Source: JOPF133 sp052144935 (GTDB lineage Bacteria; Acidobacteriota; Terriglobia; Bryobacterales; Bryobacteraceae). From it: a DNA stretch of 57,431 bases. The notes beneath the pieces are model-generated. The model ran no database searches. It was not told the origin of the DNA and worked only from the letters and a program-made list of their open reading frames with translations. The stretch spans positions 1 to 57,431 of the forward strand of contig JBKQPR010000144.1 in assembly GCA_052144935.1 (NCBI GenBank), written 5' to 3'. The position numbers were made by a program, and so were the translations under genes. Of the stretch, positions 16,365-25,764 are shown piece after piece (within the stretch, counting starts at the first letter, position 1; each line of letters starts with the position of its first letter).

Positions 16365-17489
16365 ATGACTCTGGCGCGAATCAAGCGGAAGCTGCTGGCT
16401 GGGCCCCGCCGCCTGCGCGAGGCCCGCATGTTTGCCAAGACCATGCGTTCGGCCGGACATCCCATCCTGGCCCACATCATCCCCACACGGCGATGCAATC
16501 TGTCCTGTGCCTACTGCAACGAGTACGATAACGTCTCGAAGCCCGTACCGACCGAGGAGATGCTGCGGCGCATCGACCAATTGGCCGCGCTCGGCACCAC
16601 CATCATCACGATTAGCGGCGGCGAGCCGCTGCTACATCCCGGTCTCGATCTCATCATCCGGCGCATCCGCGATCACCGCATCATCCCGACCCTGATCACC
16701 AACGGGTACCTGCTGACCCCGGCGCGCATCCGCGGGCTCAACCGTGCCGGCCTGCATAATCTCCAGATCAGCATCGATAACGTCCGGCCCGATGAGGTCT
16801 CGAAGAAAAGCCTGAGCGTGCTGGACCGGAAACTGCGCTGGCTGGCCGACTACGCCGAGTTCGACGTGAACATCAACGCGGTGGTCGGCGCCGGCATCCG
16901 CAACCCCGAAGACGCCCTGGCGGTGGCGGGACGCGCCCGCGCCCTGGGCCTGGCGGTGACTACCGGCGTTATCCATGACGGATCCGCGCAGTTGCGTGCC
17001 CTGGGCGAGCGAGAGCGCCGCATCCTTGACGAAATCGCCAGTTGGCGCAAGCCGGTATTTTCTTTCGTCCGGCACAACCGCTTCCAGGAGAATTTGCGGC
17101 GCGGACTCCCCAATAACTGGCGCTGTCACGCCGGCAGCCGGTACCTGTACGTCTGTGAGGACGGACTGGTGCATTGGTGTTCCCAGCAGCGCGGCTATCC
17201 CGGCATCCCGCTGGCGCAGTATACGGCTGAGGACATCCGGCGTGAGTACGGCACCGTCAAAACATGCGCGCCGTTCTGCACCATCAACTGCGTGCACCAG
17301 ACAGCCATCCTCGACAACCTGCGGGAGCGCCCCCGCGAGACCATTCTGGAGCTGCTCTCCGGACCGGACGGCCAGGTGCAGCCTTCGGAGCTGCCCGCCT
17401 CCGTCCGGTTGCTGAGTTGGATGTTTCTGAGCAACCGGAAACGCGGATGGTTCGCCCGGACAGCTCTTCGCCTGCTGGGCGTCAAGTGA
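16365..17489 (+). CDS. Radical SAM protein with C-terminal cysteine cluster
   Basis: 374 residues. The radical SAM 4Fe-4S motif CxxxCxxC is Cys44, Cys48, Cys51 (RRCNLSCAYC). ISGGEPLLHP (SAM binding) and LQISID are also present. The C-terminal third adds further cysteines (RCHAGSRYLYVCEDGLVHWC, then CAPFCTINC), a SPASM-like layout that may hold a second cluster. The overall style is that of HpnH-like or peptide-modifying enzymes, but no substrate gene adjoins it, so the reaction is unknown. Confidence 0.8.
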   Translation: MTLARIKRKLLAGPRRLREARMFAKTMRSAGHPILAHIIPTRRCNLSCAYCNEYDNVSKPVPTEEMLRRIDQLAALGTTIITISGGEPLLHPGLDLIIRRIRDHRIIPTLITNGYLLTPARIRGLNRAGLHNLQISIDNVRPDEVSKKSLSVLDRKLRWLADYAEFDVNINAVVGAGIRNPEDALAVAGRARALGLAVTTGVIHDGSAQLRALGERERRILDEIASWRKPVFSFVRHNRFQENLRRGLPNNWRCHAGSRYLYVCEDGLVHWCSQQRGYPGIPLAQYTAEDIRREYGTVKTCAPFCTINCVHQTAILDNLRERPRETILELLSGPDGQVQPSELPASVRLLSWMFLSNRKRGWFARTALRLLGVK

Positions 17490-17601
17490 AAGGGGAATGA
17501 GCGGCGGGTGAGGCGCCGTTCCCACGGCATATCGGCCCGCCGGTTCAGGGCGCCCGCTGCCGCAGGCGGAACGCGTCGAGATTTCCGGCGGAGGCTGGGT
17601 G

Positions 17602-17751
17602 GTGGGTCAGCTTCCGAGTGGCCGGCCAGCCGGACGGAGCCAGCGCAAACCTCTCAGAAGCGACTTCTGGGCCGCGCATTTCTCGTTGTTATATGGCGTC
17701 CATCTGGGCGAGAACACCGAGCCGGGGGTTCCGCTCCATGATCTGGTCTAA
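17602..17751 (+). pseudogene. Possible C-terminal gene remnant
   Basis: One forward frame open from about 17511 ends with RSDFWAAHFSLLYGVHLG and LHDLV, which reads like a genuine protein C-terminus, but there is no good start codon or ribosome site. A GTG at 17602 would give 49 residues. I do not recognise the family. The rest of 17490-17912 is non-coding as far as I can see, with an AAAGGAGGA ribosome site at about 17893 for the next gene. Confidence 0.2.
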
Positions 17752-17912
17752 ATCTGAGATAGGTGCAGAACAGGTACAATGTCAACTCACCGGCGTTTCG
17801 ACCTTTTGTCGAACGTCTAGCTATATAGTTGCCCCAACTTCCGGTTTGAGGGAATGCTCCCAGAAAGATCCGTAATTGCGGGCCGATCCCCAAAGGAGGA
17901 TCTTAAGCGCCG

Positions 17913-19898
17913 ATGTTTCGCGGACGGATGGCGAAATGGTTGCTTCAAGCGCTTGTCTCCGTTGCGCTTCTAACGCTGCTGAACCGGTCGTCTTCGTGGA
18001 GATGGCCGCTCGTCATCTTTTCTCTGGCCCCAGCGGTAGGCGAAGCCCTATGCCTCGCGATCTCATATGTTCCGGCGATATCGATCACGGTGCCGGTTTG
18101 GTTGCAGGGCCACTTCGCAAACGCCATCGGCCTGCTGGCGGCCGCGTTGGTGTTCCTGCGGCACGTTTCCCCCGGCCTGGCCAGGTATTCGACCTATGCG
18201 GTCATCGGCGTCTGCAGCTACCTGATCCTCGTCGATCTGGTCCTCATAGTCCATGCCTCCCGGCTCGTGCACCAGTTGCGGAAGGGGTTTAAGGGGCACT
18301 GTAGCGCGAAAACCTCTTATGTGTTCGGCGCTGCTTTTCACCTGGGGGGAACAGCGTGGCAATACCTGAGGCGCGTATTCGTCAGGGTGGAATGGGCACT
18401 ATGGCGTTTCAACCGTAAAGTCGATTTGACGGGCGGGACGCGGGACAACATCACGGAGTATGCACGTTTCATGCGCGAGGAGGGCCAGGACCTCCAGAAA
18501 CAAAAGCTACACGGTTTTCGCCTCTTTGCGGCAGTCATAACCAAGGGTTTCGCGCTATCGAAGATGGCTACCCGGCATCTTCTGTCTGAGGCGCTGCGGG
18601 GTCGCGAAATGACCGTGTTTCTCACTCCGTCCGATCTTCGCGGCCACAAGCCGGAGTTCGTGGATTACGCGATGGCCGAGTCGGATGCTTGCGTTGCCGT
18701 CGTCTCCCCGTTCCTGCTGGACTTCCTGTTCGGCAGCGTGCCGGGCCCCCTAACGCGCCTTGAGAACGTGGCGGCAATCCCTGTTCCCGTTCGTCGCTTT
18801 CTCAAGCGCTCCGCCGACGAAATCGACTCGGAAAAGGCGCGCGTCATCCGCGCCCTTCACTCCTGTCCAGGCCCGTCTATCCTGCTGTTTCCCGGAGGGA
18901 GCAGGCAGGCCTCGGAGCCCAAGGCCCAGCGCGGATACGAGTCGGTGATCATGTTCGGCAGGGGATCGGCGAGGCCGGCGGCCTCCGAGATCACGCGAGT
19001 CCTCGCGGCCGCCTGCATTCCGATGAGGGAGCTAGACCGGGCGCTAGACACATCCCGGGTCGGCGCAATCGGTCCGCTTGCCGATCGCGGCCTTGCGCCG
19101 CTTGCCGACGCCTACCTGAGGTTTCGCCTTTCCAACAGCGAAGTTGAACGCTTTCTATGCCTGTTCGACTGTTTTGAAGTCCTCATCAAGCACTCGGTGT
19201 TTCTCTTTGTTGACGGAGATCTCACCGGCCTTATTAAGGAACGAAAGGATCCCACGCTGGGAAGATGGAAAGACTGGCTCATCAAGCGCATCAAGGACCA
19301 ACCCGCTGCGCCCCTTCCCAGCCCTTCGCGCGATCCCCTGCCGGATCAGCTTTGCGCCGCGTGGCGCGGCGACGTGGGCGAAGCGGTTTGCCGTCTACGG
19401 GCGGCAGTGGAACGAAATGGCATTCACGTGGGCCGCGGAGCCGAGGACAAGACTTGGTACGAGTGGATGTCGTGGCTAAACGACTTCAGGAACGTAACGA
19501 AAGGCCACGGCGGGGTGGAAGAAAAGGTCGCCGCGTCGTTACTCCCCCTGTTCCACGCCACCCTGCTTGACCTCATCGCGGTTCTTCGCCCATTAACTCT
19601 GGATTCTTACTTGGTCAGAATCTGCGAGGATGGAACCGAGGTGGTTCTCAGAGGGTGGTTGAGGGGTGCGCGCCGTTCATCGACGCTGCAATCCAAGAAG
19701 ATTACCAGGTCAGTGACAGTGAACGAAGAACTCCGCACCGACCATCGGACTAAGGACTATCCCCTGCACGGGTGCATTGTGATTTCGCATAACTCCGTCC
19801 TCACCTGGCACAGTCGCCGCCACGAGCGGGACATGTACATTGACTACCTCAGCGGCAACATTGTGAGTGTCGGCGTTAAGCCAAGAGCTGGCACCTGA
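17913..19898 (+). CDS. Membrane protein with HEPN-like C-terminal motif, function unknown
   Basis: 661 residues, with no family recognised. Residues about 8-125 contain three or four hydrophobic spans. A basic stretch and long soluble region follow. Residues about 230-270 read MTVFLTPSDLRGHKPEF and SDACVAVVSPFLLDFL, reminiscent of a Rossmann-like or TIR-like strand pair. Near the C-terminus, WLNDFRNVTKGHGG supplies Arg526-x5-His532, the Rx4-6H signature of HEPN ribonucleases. A strong AAAGGAGGA site lies upstream. The gene stands alone between unrelated backbone genes, with lower GC, so recent acquisition is likely. A membrane-tethered RNase effector is a speculative reading. Confidence 0.55.
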   Translation: MFRGRMAKWLLQALVSVALLTLLNRSSSWRWPLVIFSLAPAVGEALCLAISYVPAISITVPVWLQGHFANAIGLLAAALVFLRHVSPGLARYSTYAVIGVCSYLILVDLVLIVHASRLVHQLRKGFKGHCSAKTSYVFGAAFHLGGTAWQYLRRVFVRVEWALWRFNRKVDLTGGTRDNITEYARFMREEGQDLQKQKLHGFRLFAAVITKGFALSKMATRHLLSEALRGREMTVFLTPSDLRGHKPEFVDYAMAESDACVAVVSPFLLDFLFGSVPGPLTRLENVAAIPVPVRRFLKRSADEIDSEKARVIRALHSCPGPSILLFPGGSRQASEPKAQRGYESVIMFGRGSARPAASEITRVLAAACIPMRELDRALDTSRVGAIGPLADRGLAPLADAYLRFRLSNSEVERFLCLFDCFEVLIKHSVFLFVDGDLTGLIKERKDPTLGRWKDWLIKRIKDQPAAPLPSPSRDPLPDQLCAAWRGDVGEAVCRLRAAVERNGIHVGRGAEDKTWYEWMSWLNDFRNVTKGHGGVEEKVAASLLPLFHATLLDLIAVLRPLTLDSYLVRICEDGTEVVLRGWLRGARRSSTLQSKKITRSVTVNEELRTDHRTKDYPLHGCIVISHNSVLTWHSRRHERDMYIDYLSGNIVSVGVKPRAGT

Positions 19899-20310
19899 CT
19901 GGTCCACAAACTCTAACCCTGGAAAGCACCAAAGTTGGGAGCCTTCCGTCCACTCCCTCAGGCACTAACGAGTCACATTCCGCTAAGTCCCGTGAAGCGG
20001 CGCTCCGGGAATCAGAGAGTTGCTTCGGGGCGAATCACGCGCCACTCGGAAACTGACCCCTACCCGCGGCTGGTTCGGAAGCCGGCGCAGCTCGCCCAGT
20101 CCCTGGGGCCGCCCCGGTAAGCCGCGGCCTGCTCCGTCCAGCCGAGGAAAGGCCACGCGAGAACCGGTCGGCGCAGGGGCGCTACGGTTTCCCGACCTCG
20201 CCGTCGCGCCGGTTTGGTCCGGCGTTCGCGGGTTGCAAGCGGCAGGGCAAGCTAATGCTGGCCAAAGCGCCAGAGCATGCCCCACGCGCCCCGTTATACA
20301 ATCTCATGTC
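19899..20310 (+). promoter_or_regulatory. Intergenic region with putative -10 for the acyl-CoA synthetase
   Basis: No gene is supported in this 412-base gap. Near its end TTATACAAT (about 20294-20301) resembles a -10 box only 10 bases before the ATG at 20311, which would give a very short or leaderless 5' end. The reading frame is open upstream from 20020, but the sequence there lacks family similarity. Confidence 0.35.
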
Positions 20311-21879
20311 ATGCATGTTCCCCTGACGCCCATCCGCTGTCTCTACCGGGCCCTCGATCTTTATCCGCGCAAGACCGGCGTGGTCTCGGGCGCCAGCCGT
20401 TTCACCTACGCCCAGTTCTCGGAGCGCTGCGAGCGGCTGGCCGCCGGTCTCGTCTCCCTCGGCGTCCAGCCCGCCGATCGCGTCGCCTATCTCAGCTTCA
20501 ACACCCACCAGCTCCTGGAGGGCTATTTCGGAGTCCCGCTGGCCGGCGCGATCGTCATGCCGCTCAATGTGCGGCTCACGCCCTTTGAACTCACCGCCAT
20601 CCTCCACCATGCCGAGCCGCGCGTGCTCTTCTTCGAATCCGATTTCGCCCCCATGGTGGACCAGCTCCGCGCGGCTTGTCCGGCGGTCGCCAGTTGGATC
20701 GAGATCGGCCCCGCCTACGAAGATGTGCTGGCCCACGATCGCCTTCCGCGCCCCGATCTCTTCGCGCAGGACGAAAGCGCCATCGCCGAACTGTTCTATA
20801 CCAGCGGCTCCACGGGCACGCCCAAAGGCGTCGCGCTCTCCCATCGCACGCTTTATCTCCACGGCCTGGCCGTGGCCGCCACCTTCGTCCGGAACGATAG
20901 CCAGGTGGAGCTGCACACCATTCCGCTCTTCCATGCCAATGGCTGGGGACGCGCCCACAGCTCCACGCTCCACGGCCTCAAGCAAGTGATGGTGCGGCGC
21001 TTCGATCCCACCGAAGTCTTCCGCCTGATCCAGGAGGAAAAGGCCACCGGCATGTCGATGGTCCCCACCATGGCCAACGCCCTGCTCCACTGCCCCGGGC
21101 GGAGCGCCTTCGATCTTTCCAGCCTGCGCGAGATCATGCTGGGCGGTGCCGCGTCTTCCCCGGAACTCATCGCCGGCCTCGAACAGGCCTTCCCCGGCTG
21201 CCTGGTGCAGGCCGGCTACGGACTCACCGAAAGCAGTCCCGTGGCCACCTCCGCGCGCCACAAGAGCACCGTCACGTATGCCGATGAAGACGACCGCCTG
21301 CACCACTGCGCCATGGCCGGCTGGCCGCTGCCCGGCTGCGAAGTCCGCGTGGTGGATCTCAACATGCGCGACGTGCCGCGCGACATGCAGGCTGTCGGCG
21401 AAGTGGCGATCCGCGGCGACCTCATCATGGACGGATATTACAAGGAGCCGAAAGCCACCGCCGATGCCATCACCGATGGCTGGCTGCGCACCGGCGACAT
21501 GGCCGTCTGGGACGAGGAAAACTACATCCACATCGTCGACCGCAAGAAGGACATCATCATCAGCGGCGGCGAGAACATCTCCTCCATCGAAGTGGAGCGC
21601 GCCATCGCCGCGCATCCCGCGGTGCTGGAGTGCGCGGTAGTCTCGGCGCCCGACCCGCGGTGGGGCGAAGTGCCGGCCGCCTTCGTGGCGCTGAAAGCGG
21701 GCCAGAGCCTGGAAGCCACCGAACTCTGCGCCTTCCTGGAGGGCCGCCTGGCGCGCTTCAAAGTGCCGCGCCGTTTCGAATTCCAGGAAGGGCCTCTGCC
21801 CAAAACCGGCACCGGCAAAATCGTCAAGCGCCAGTTGCGCGAAACCCTGTGGGGCGGCAAGGAGCGCCGAGTCCAATAA
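20311..21879 (+). CDS. Acyl-CoA synthetase (AMP-forming, ANL superfamily)
   Basis: 522 residues from the ATG at 20311, where homology begins (MHVPLTPIRCLYRAL); the frame extends 97 codons upstream without family-like sequence. Motifs in order: YTSGSTGTPKGVALSH (P-loop), LFHANGWG, GYGLTESSPVA, GWLRTGDMA, DRKKDIIISGGENIS and the C-terminal catalytic Lys region LPKTGTGKIVKRQL. It activates a carboxylic acid to its acyl-AMP and then acyl-CoA; the spacing resembles medium/long-chain enzymes. The next gene starts one base after its stop, so it is co-transcribed with a lactate-permease-family transporter that could supply its substrate. Confidence 0.9.
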   Translation: MHVPLTPIRCLYRALDLYPRKTGVVSGASRFTYAQFSERCERLAAGLVSLGVQPADRVAYLSFNTHQLLEGYFGVPLAGAIVMPLNVRLTPFELTAILHHAEPRVLFFESDFAPMVDQLRAACPAVASWIEIGPAYEDVLAHDRLPRPDLFAQDESAIAELFYTSGSTGTPKGVALSHRTLYLHGLAVAATFVRNDSQVELHTIPLFHANGWGRAHSSTLHGLKQVMVRRFDPTEVFRLIQEEKATGMSMVPTMANALLHCPGRSAFDLSSLREIMLGGAASSPELIAGLEQAFPGCLVQAGYGLTESSPVATSARHKSTVTYADEDDRLHHCAMAGWPLPGCEVRVVDLNMRDVPRDMQAVGEVAIRGDLIMDGYYKEPKATADAITDGWLRTGDMAVWDEENYIHIVDRKKDIIISGGENISSIEVERAIAAHPAVLECAVVSAPDPRWGEVPAAFVALKAGQSLEATELCAFLEGRLARFKVPRRFEFQEGPLPKTGTGKIVKRQLRETLWGGKERRVQ

Positions 21880-21880
21880 A

Positions 21881-23470
21881 ATGTGGCAGCAAAACTACAC
21901 TCCCGCGGGAGGCAGCCTGGCGCTTTCGGCGCTGCTGGCGGCCATCCCGATTTTCGTCTTGTTGGTGCTGATCGGCGTGCTGCGCAAGCCGGCATGGATA
22001 GCCTCCCTGGCCGGATTGGGCGCCGCCATCGCCGTGGCCGTGGGCGTCTACGGCATGCCCGCCGGCCATCTGTTCGCGGCCATCACTTATGGCGCGGCGT
22101 TCGGTCTCTTTCCCATCGGCTGGGTGGTCTTCGCGGCCATCCTGCTCTACCGCGTCACGCTGGAAAGCGGCCAGTTCGGAATCCTGAAGGACTCGATCGG
22201 CCACCTCACCGGCGATTCGCGCCTACAGGCGCTGCTCATCGCCTTCGCCTTTGGAGCGTTTGTGGAAGGCGCGGCCGGGTTCGGCACGCCCGTAGCGGTG
22301 GCCGCCGCCATGCTGGTGGGGCTGGGATTCACGCCGTTTTACGCCGCCGCTATCTGTCTGCTGGCTAACACCGCGCCGGTGGCCTTCGGCTCCATCGCCA
22401 TCCCCATCACCACGCTGGCGGTCACCACCGGCCTGCCGCTCGACCGGCTCAGCTCCGGAGTGGGCCGCATCTGCGCCCCGGTCTCGCTGTTCATTCCGGC
22501 CTACCTGATCCTGGTGATGTCGGGATGGCGCGGCCTGCGCGCGGTGCTGCCGGCGACGGCGGCCTGCGGCATCGCTTTCGCCGGCACGCAGTTCGTGGTC
22601 TCCAACTTCGTGGGAGCGCCGCTCACCGATATCCTGTCCTCCACGGCGGCCATGGGCGCGCTGCTGCTGGTGATCCGCTTTCAGGAACACGTGCCCACTG
22701 TGGGAGGCGTCCGGCACAGCGGCCGGGTCATCGCGATGGCGTGGGCGCCATATGCCCTGCTGGTGGTGGCGGTGCTGTTGTCGGGATTGCTGGCGGCCGA
22801 GCTGAAGCATTTCGACATTCCCGTCAAATGGCCCGGGCTGCACAACACCATCCAGCGCATGCCGCCGGTGGTGGCCAAGCCGGCCCCCTATGCCGCGGTT
22901 TACACTTTCCCGTGGCTTTCGGCCTCAGGCACGGCATGCCTGGTTGCGGCTATTCTGGCCGCCATCGTGGTGGGGCTGAAGCCGCGCCAGTTCGCGCGCG
23001 TGGTGGGCCACACCGCCCGGCAGCTTGCCAAAGCCGAACTCACCCTGGCGGCCGTACTGGCACTGGCGTTCCTGATGAACTACTCAGGCGCCACCGCCAC
23101 GCTGGGGCTGGCCTTCGCCGCCACCGGTGTGCTGTTCCCGTTCTTCAGCTCCTTCCTGGGATGGCTGGGAGTTTTTCTTACCGGAAGCGACACATCCTCC
23201 AACGCTCTGTTCGGCACGCTGCAGGTGGTGACCGCGGGCAAGCTGGGGATGAACCCGGTGCTGATGGCCGCCGCCAATTCGGCCGGAGGGGTGATGGGCA
23301 AGATGATCAGCCTGACCAGCATCGCGGTAGCCGCCGCCGCCACCAGCATGAAGCGCGAAGACGAAGGCATGCTGTTCCGCTTCACCTTGAAGCACAGCAT
23401 CCTGCTGGCCTCGGTGATCGGCCTGGTGGTGATGTTCTACGCGTATGCGATGCCGGCGTGGGCGCCTTAG
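21881..23470 (+). CDS. L-lactate permease family transporter
   Basis: 529 residues with about 13 hydrophobic spans. The family hallmark GAFVEGAAGFGTPVAVAAAM lies near residue 125, LLANTAPVAFGSIAIPI follows, and a C-terminal GSDTSSNALFGTLQ motif is present. These define the LctP (TC 2.A.14) proton-coupled lactate/glycolate permeases. It is directly downstream of the acyl-CoA synthetase in one transcript, suggesting uptake and activation of a small carboxylate, although acyl-CoA synthetases do not usually take lactate. Confidence 0.9.
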   Translation: MWQQNYTPAGGSLALSALLAAIPIFVLLVLIGVLRKPAWIASLAGLGAAIAVAVGVYGMPAGHLFAAITYGAAFGLFPIGWVVFAAILLYRVTLESGQFGILKDSIGHLTGDSRLQALLIAFAFGAFVEGAAGFGTPVAVAAAMLVGLGFTPFYAAAICLLANTAPVAFGSIAIPITTLAVTTGLPLDRLSSGVGRICAPVSLFIPAYLILVMSGWRGLRAVLPATAACGIAFAGTQFVVSNFVGAPLTDILSSTAAMGALLLVIRFQEHVPTVGGVRHSGRVIAMAWAPYALLVVAVLLSGLLAAELKHFDIPVKWPGLHNTIQRMPPVVAKPAPYAAVYTFPWLSASGTACLVAAILAAIVVGLKPRQFARVVGHTARQLAKAELTLAAVLALAFLMNYSGATATLGLAFAATGVLFPFFSSFLGWLGVFLTGSDTSSNALFGTLQVVTAGKLGMNPVLMAAANSAGGVMGKMISLTSIAVAAAATSMKREDEGMLFRFTLKHSILLASVIGLVVMFYAYAMPAWAP

Positions 23471-23579
23471 GGGGAGGGGCGCCCAGTTGCTTGTGGCCAG
23501 CCCGAAGAGAGAGGACGGCCACGGCGGGCCATTCGAGAAATTTCTGGGGATTGGGAATCAATGGGTTACGAGGGATCGG

Positions 23580-23595
23580 CGGCCACGCGTGGCCG
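23580..23595. promoter_or_regulatory. 16-bp perfect palindrome upstream of the Septu-like operon
   Basis: CGGCCACGCGTGGCCG is a perfect inverted repeat 71 bases before the ATG of the ATPase gene. The same gap (23471-23666) holds AGAAATTTCT near 23536, a second palindrome. Either could be an operator for the defence pair. This is inference from symmetry and position. Confidence 0.3.
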
Positions 23596-23666
23596 TTTGG
23601 CGAAAAGTGCCGTGGGCTCGGGCTCACCCGCCGCCGCTGTCGAAGAGAGGAGATAGACTGAGAACG

Positions 23667-25010
23667 ATGCCGCTGATGCGACTGATTGCCGAGAACATCG
23701 GACCGTTCGAAAGGCTCGACATCGACTTTTCAGACGGCAACGGCAAGCCGCATCCTGGCCCCCACATTCTCGCGGGTGTGAACGGATCGGGCAAGTCTAC
23801 GGTGCTGCGGGCGATCGCGTGGCCGGTATCGTGGTCCTTATCGGGTTTCCCAGGCGAGGAGTGGCTACATTTCTTAAGGGGGCCTGAATCGCGGGTCCTT
23901 GTGCACGAGTTGCCCGGGCGCGACGGGGCCTACATCTATGCTGGGACGGCAGACACCGCTGCCGGTTGGGAGGGGCGCCTTGAAACCTGGGCTCACTCGA
24001 ATGGGGGCGCAGGTGAGATTGTGATGTTGCACTCGCTCGGATTTCGTGCCGCCGAGACTGTATCCCGGCGCTCTGCCGTTTGGAAGCAACAGCCCCTGAT
24101 TTCAGCGTATGCTCCAGTTCGATCGCTCTCTTACGTCGACTCACCGGCAAAGATGGAATCCCCGGGAGACCCGACTGACGGCTGTTTGGGATTCGAGTCG
24201 ACGGTTCAGAACAGGGCGATACAGCGCTGGTTGGTAGATCTGTTCAGCAGGAGAGCGCTAGCCAAAGAACGGGGCCAGGGGTTTGACTCATATGAGCAAA
24301 CCCTCACGCGATTTCAGGATGCGCTCAGGCTCGTTTGCGCGGATCCCGAAATCCTGTTGGACGTGGAGCTTGGTCCGATCCTCGAGCCTCGTCTGAATTT
24401 CCACGGCAAGAAGCTGAATTTTTCTCAGCTTTCCGACGGCATCCGCACAACCATGGGATGGCTGGCTGACTTTATGATGCGGCAAGACCAAACCGAGGCG
24501 ACTGCTGGAATTCTCCTTTTGGATGAGATCGACATCTACCTCCATCCCCGCTTGCAGCGAACGCTTCTCCCAGCGATGCGGAGGGCACTGCCGGACGTGC
24601 AGATCATCGCCAGTTCTCACTCCCCGTTTGTCATCTCGTCCTGCCGGGATGCGCGAATCCACGTTTTGACTCTCGACGAGCGCGGCGTCGCGCACGCTTG
24701 TCCTCCGCAAGCCGCGCCGTTCGGGGAAAGCGTCACGGCGACGCTGAAAGATATTTTCGGAGTCGAGAGCCGGTTCGACGTACAAACTGAAGCTGATCTG
24801 AAGGTCTGGGACAACCTGAAGAGAGAGGAAACTGTTGGAAAGCTGACGGAGGCCAAGCGAAGACAGCTTGAGACCTTATCGCGGGAGCTGTCCGAAAGGA
24901 GCGAGGAGCTTAGGCTGATCGTGAAGTCCCCGAGCGCGTTGCCCGCGAAGGTCCTGAATTCATTGACGGGCCATTATGCGCGAAAACCCCGAAACGCCAA
25001 GCTGGGCTGA
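23667..25010 (+). CDS. Septu-like AAA/ABC-type ATPase (PtuA-like)
   Basis: 447 residues from the ATG at 23667, preceded by GAAGAGAGGAGATAG. The N-terminus has the OLD/RecF-like start (LIAENIGPFERLDIDF) and Walker A GVNGSGKST at 37-45. The signature region is NFSQLSDGIRTTMGWLADF, and Walker B is LLLDEIDIYLHPRLQ at about 283-297. A switch HSP in IASSHSPFVISS and a coiled C-terminal tail (TEAKRRQLETLSRELSER) follow. The next gene encodes an HNH nuclease and starts inside the stop codon (TGATG), the two-gene layout of Septu phage defence (PtuA ATPase plus PtuB nuclease). The frame upstream to 23445 is not family-like. Confidence 0.8.
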   Translation: MPLMRLIAENIGPFERLDIDFSDGNGKPHPGPHILAGVNGSGKSTVLRAIAWPVSWSLSGFPGEEWLHFLRGPESRVLVHELPGRDGAYIYAGTADTAAGWEGRLETWAHSNGGAGEIVMLHSLGFRAAETVSRRSAVWKQQPLISAYAPVRSLSYVDSPAKMESPGDPTDGCLGFESTVQNRAIQRWLVDLFSRRALAKERGQGFDSYEQTLTRFQDALRLVCADPEILLDVELGPILEPRLNFHGKKLNFSQLSDGIRTTMGWLADFMMRQDQTEATAGILLLDEIDIYLHPRLQRTLLPAMRRALPDVQIIASSHSPFVISSCRDARIHVLTLDERGVAHACPPQAAPFGESVTATLKDIFGVESRFDVQTEADLKVWDNLKREETVGKLTEAKRRQLETLSRELSERSEELRLIVKSPSALPAKVLNSLTGHYARKPRNAKLG

Positions 25011-25705
25011 TGGTACGCACGCGACGACGGCCCGCCGCCCCCGCGGTGCTTGTGCGCAACAAGAGGGGTTGGACGGCGAAATTGAAAATGCTTGCCGCGT
25101 TTGGTATAGGCGGCGACTGGGCAACCCCAGGAGCAAAGACGGCGCTCAAGAAGCCACTCCTTGCTTTGACGTGGGGAAAGTGTGCCCTTTGCGAAGGCAG
25201 GCTGGGAGCGCAGGCATATCCGCAAATCGAGCACTATGTTTCGCGGAAGGTCGATCCCGACCGCGCATTCGAATGGAAGAATCTCCTTCCGGTTTGCCAG
25301 ATTTGTAACACATCGAAGGGCCACGCCGACCACCAGGGAAGGCTGCTGAAACCGGACGCAGAAGATCCCGAGCCGTTCTTCTGGATCACCCCAGAGGGCG
25401 ACCTTACACCGCATCCGAAACTGAACGCGGCGGGGGTGATTCGCGCCACGGAAACGATCCGGCTGTGTAACTTGAACCGCGGTGAACTGCGCGAGAACCG
25501 GCAGACGGTCGCTAACGACGTGAGGCGCTGGCTCGAACGAACGGCCGGGCTTGTCGATGGCTTGGACCGACATACGCAAGAGGAATGGCACAAGCTTTCA
25601 GATCCACGGCAGAGCCATAAGATTGTTGTTCGGCACGTGCTAACGCAAAAGAACTCGCCTGAGCTTGCCGCCGAAGACGGAAGGCGCTTTCAGCAGGGCT
25701 GGTGA
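25010..25705 (+). CDS. HNH endonuclease, Septu PtuB-like
   Basis: 231 residues. A zinc-stabilised HNH domain is visible: Cys58-x2-Cys61, the core His in IEHYVSRK (His75), Asn91 in WKNLLPVC, Cys96-x2-Cys99, Asn100 and Lys103 (CQICNTSKG). The basic N-terminus (MVRTRRRP) may bind nucleic acid. It overlaps the ATPase stop by one base, so the pair is translated together. In Septu the ATPase is thought to gate the nuclease. Alternative: an ATPase/HNH pair of a retron or other OLD-like system, but no reverse transcriptase lies nearby. Confidence 0.8.
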   Translation: MVRTRRRPAAPAVLVRNKRGWTAKLKMLAAFGIGGDWATPGAKTALKKPLLALTWGKCALCEGRLGAQAYPQIEHYVSRKVDPDRAFEWKNLLPVCQICNTSKGHADHQGRLLKPDAEDPEPFFWITPEGDLTPHPKLNAAGVIRATETIRLCNLNRGELRENRQTVANDVRRWLERTAGLVDGLDRHTQEEWHKLSDPRQSHKIVVRHVLTQKNSPELAAEDGRRFQQGW

Positions 25706-25764
25706 TCTCTCAGAAAAACCTTCGCCGCCTGGTAGGCGCGTGGCGGGTTGGGCGCCGTCGGATC

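Noticed and set aside
17508..17875. Overlapping short forward frames after the radical SAM gene
   Set aside because: They lack ribosome sites and domain signals; only one frame has a protein-like end and is listed at low confidence.
20182..21876. 564-codon open frame antisense to the acyl-CoA synthetase
   Set aside because: It is a shadow created by GC-rich third codon positions of the real gene; its translation is rich in His, Gly and Ala and lacks any domain.
23667..25705. Retron with PtuAB effector
   Set aside because: No reverse transcriptase gene or msr-msd-like region is present next to the ATPase and HNH genes, so plain Septu is the simpler reading.
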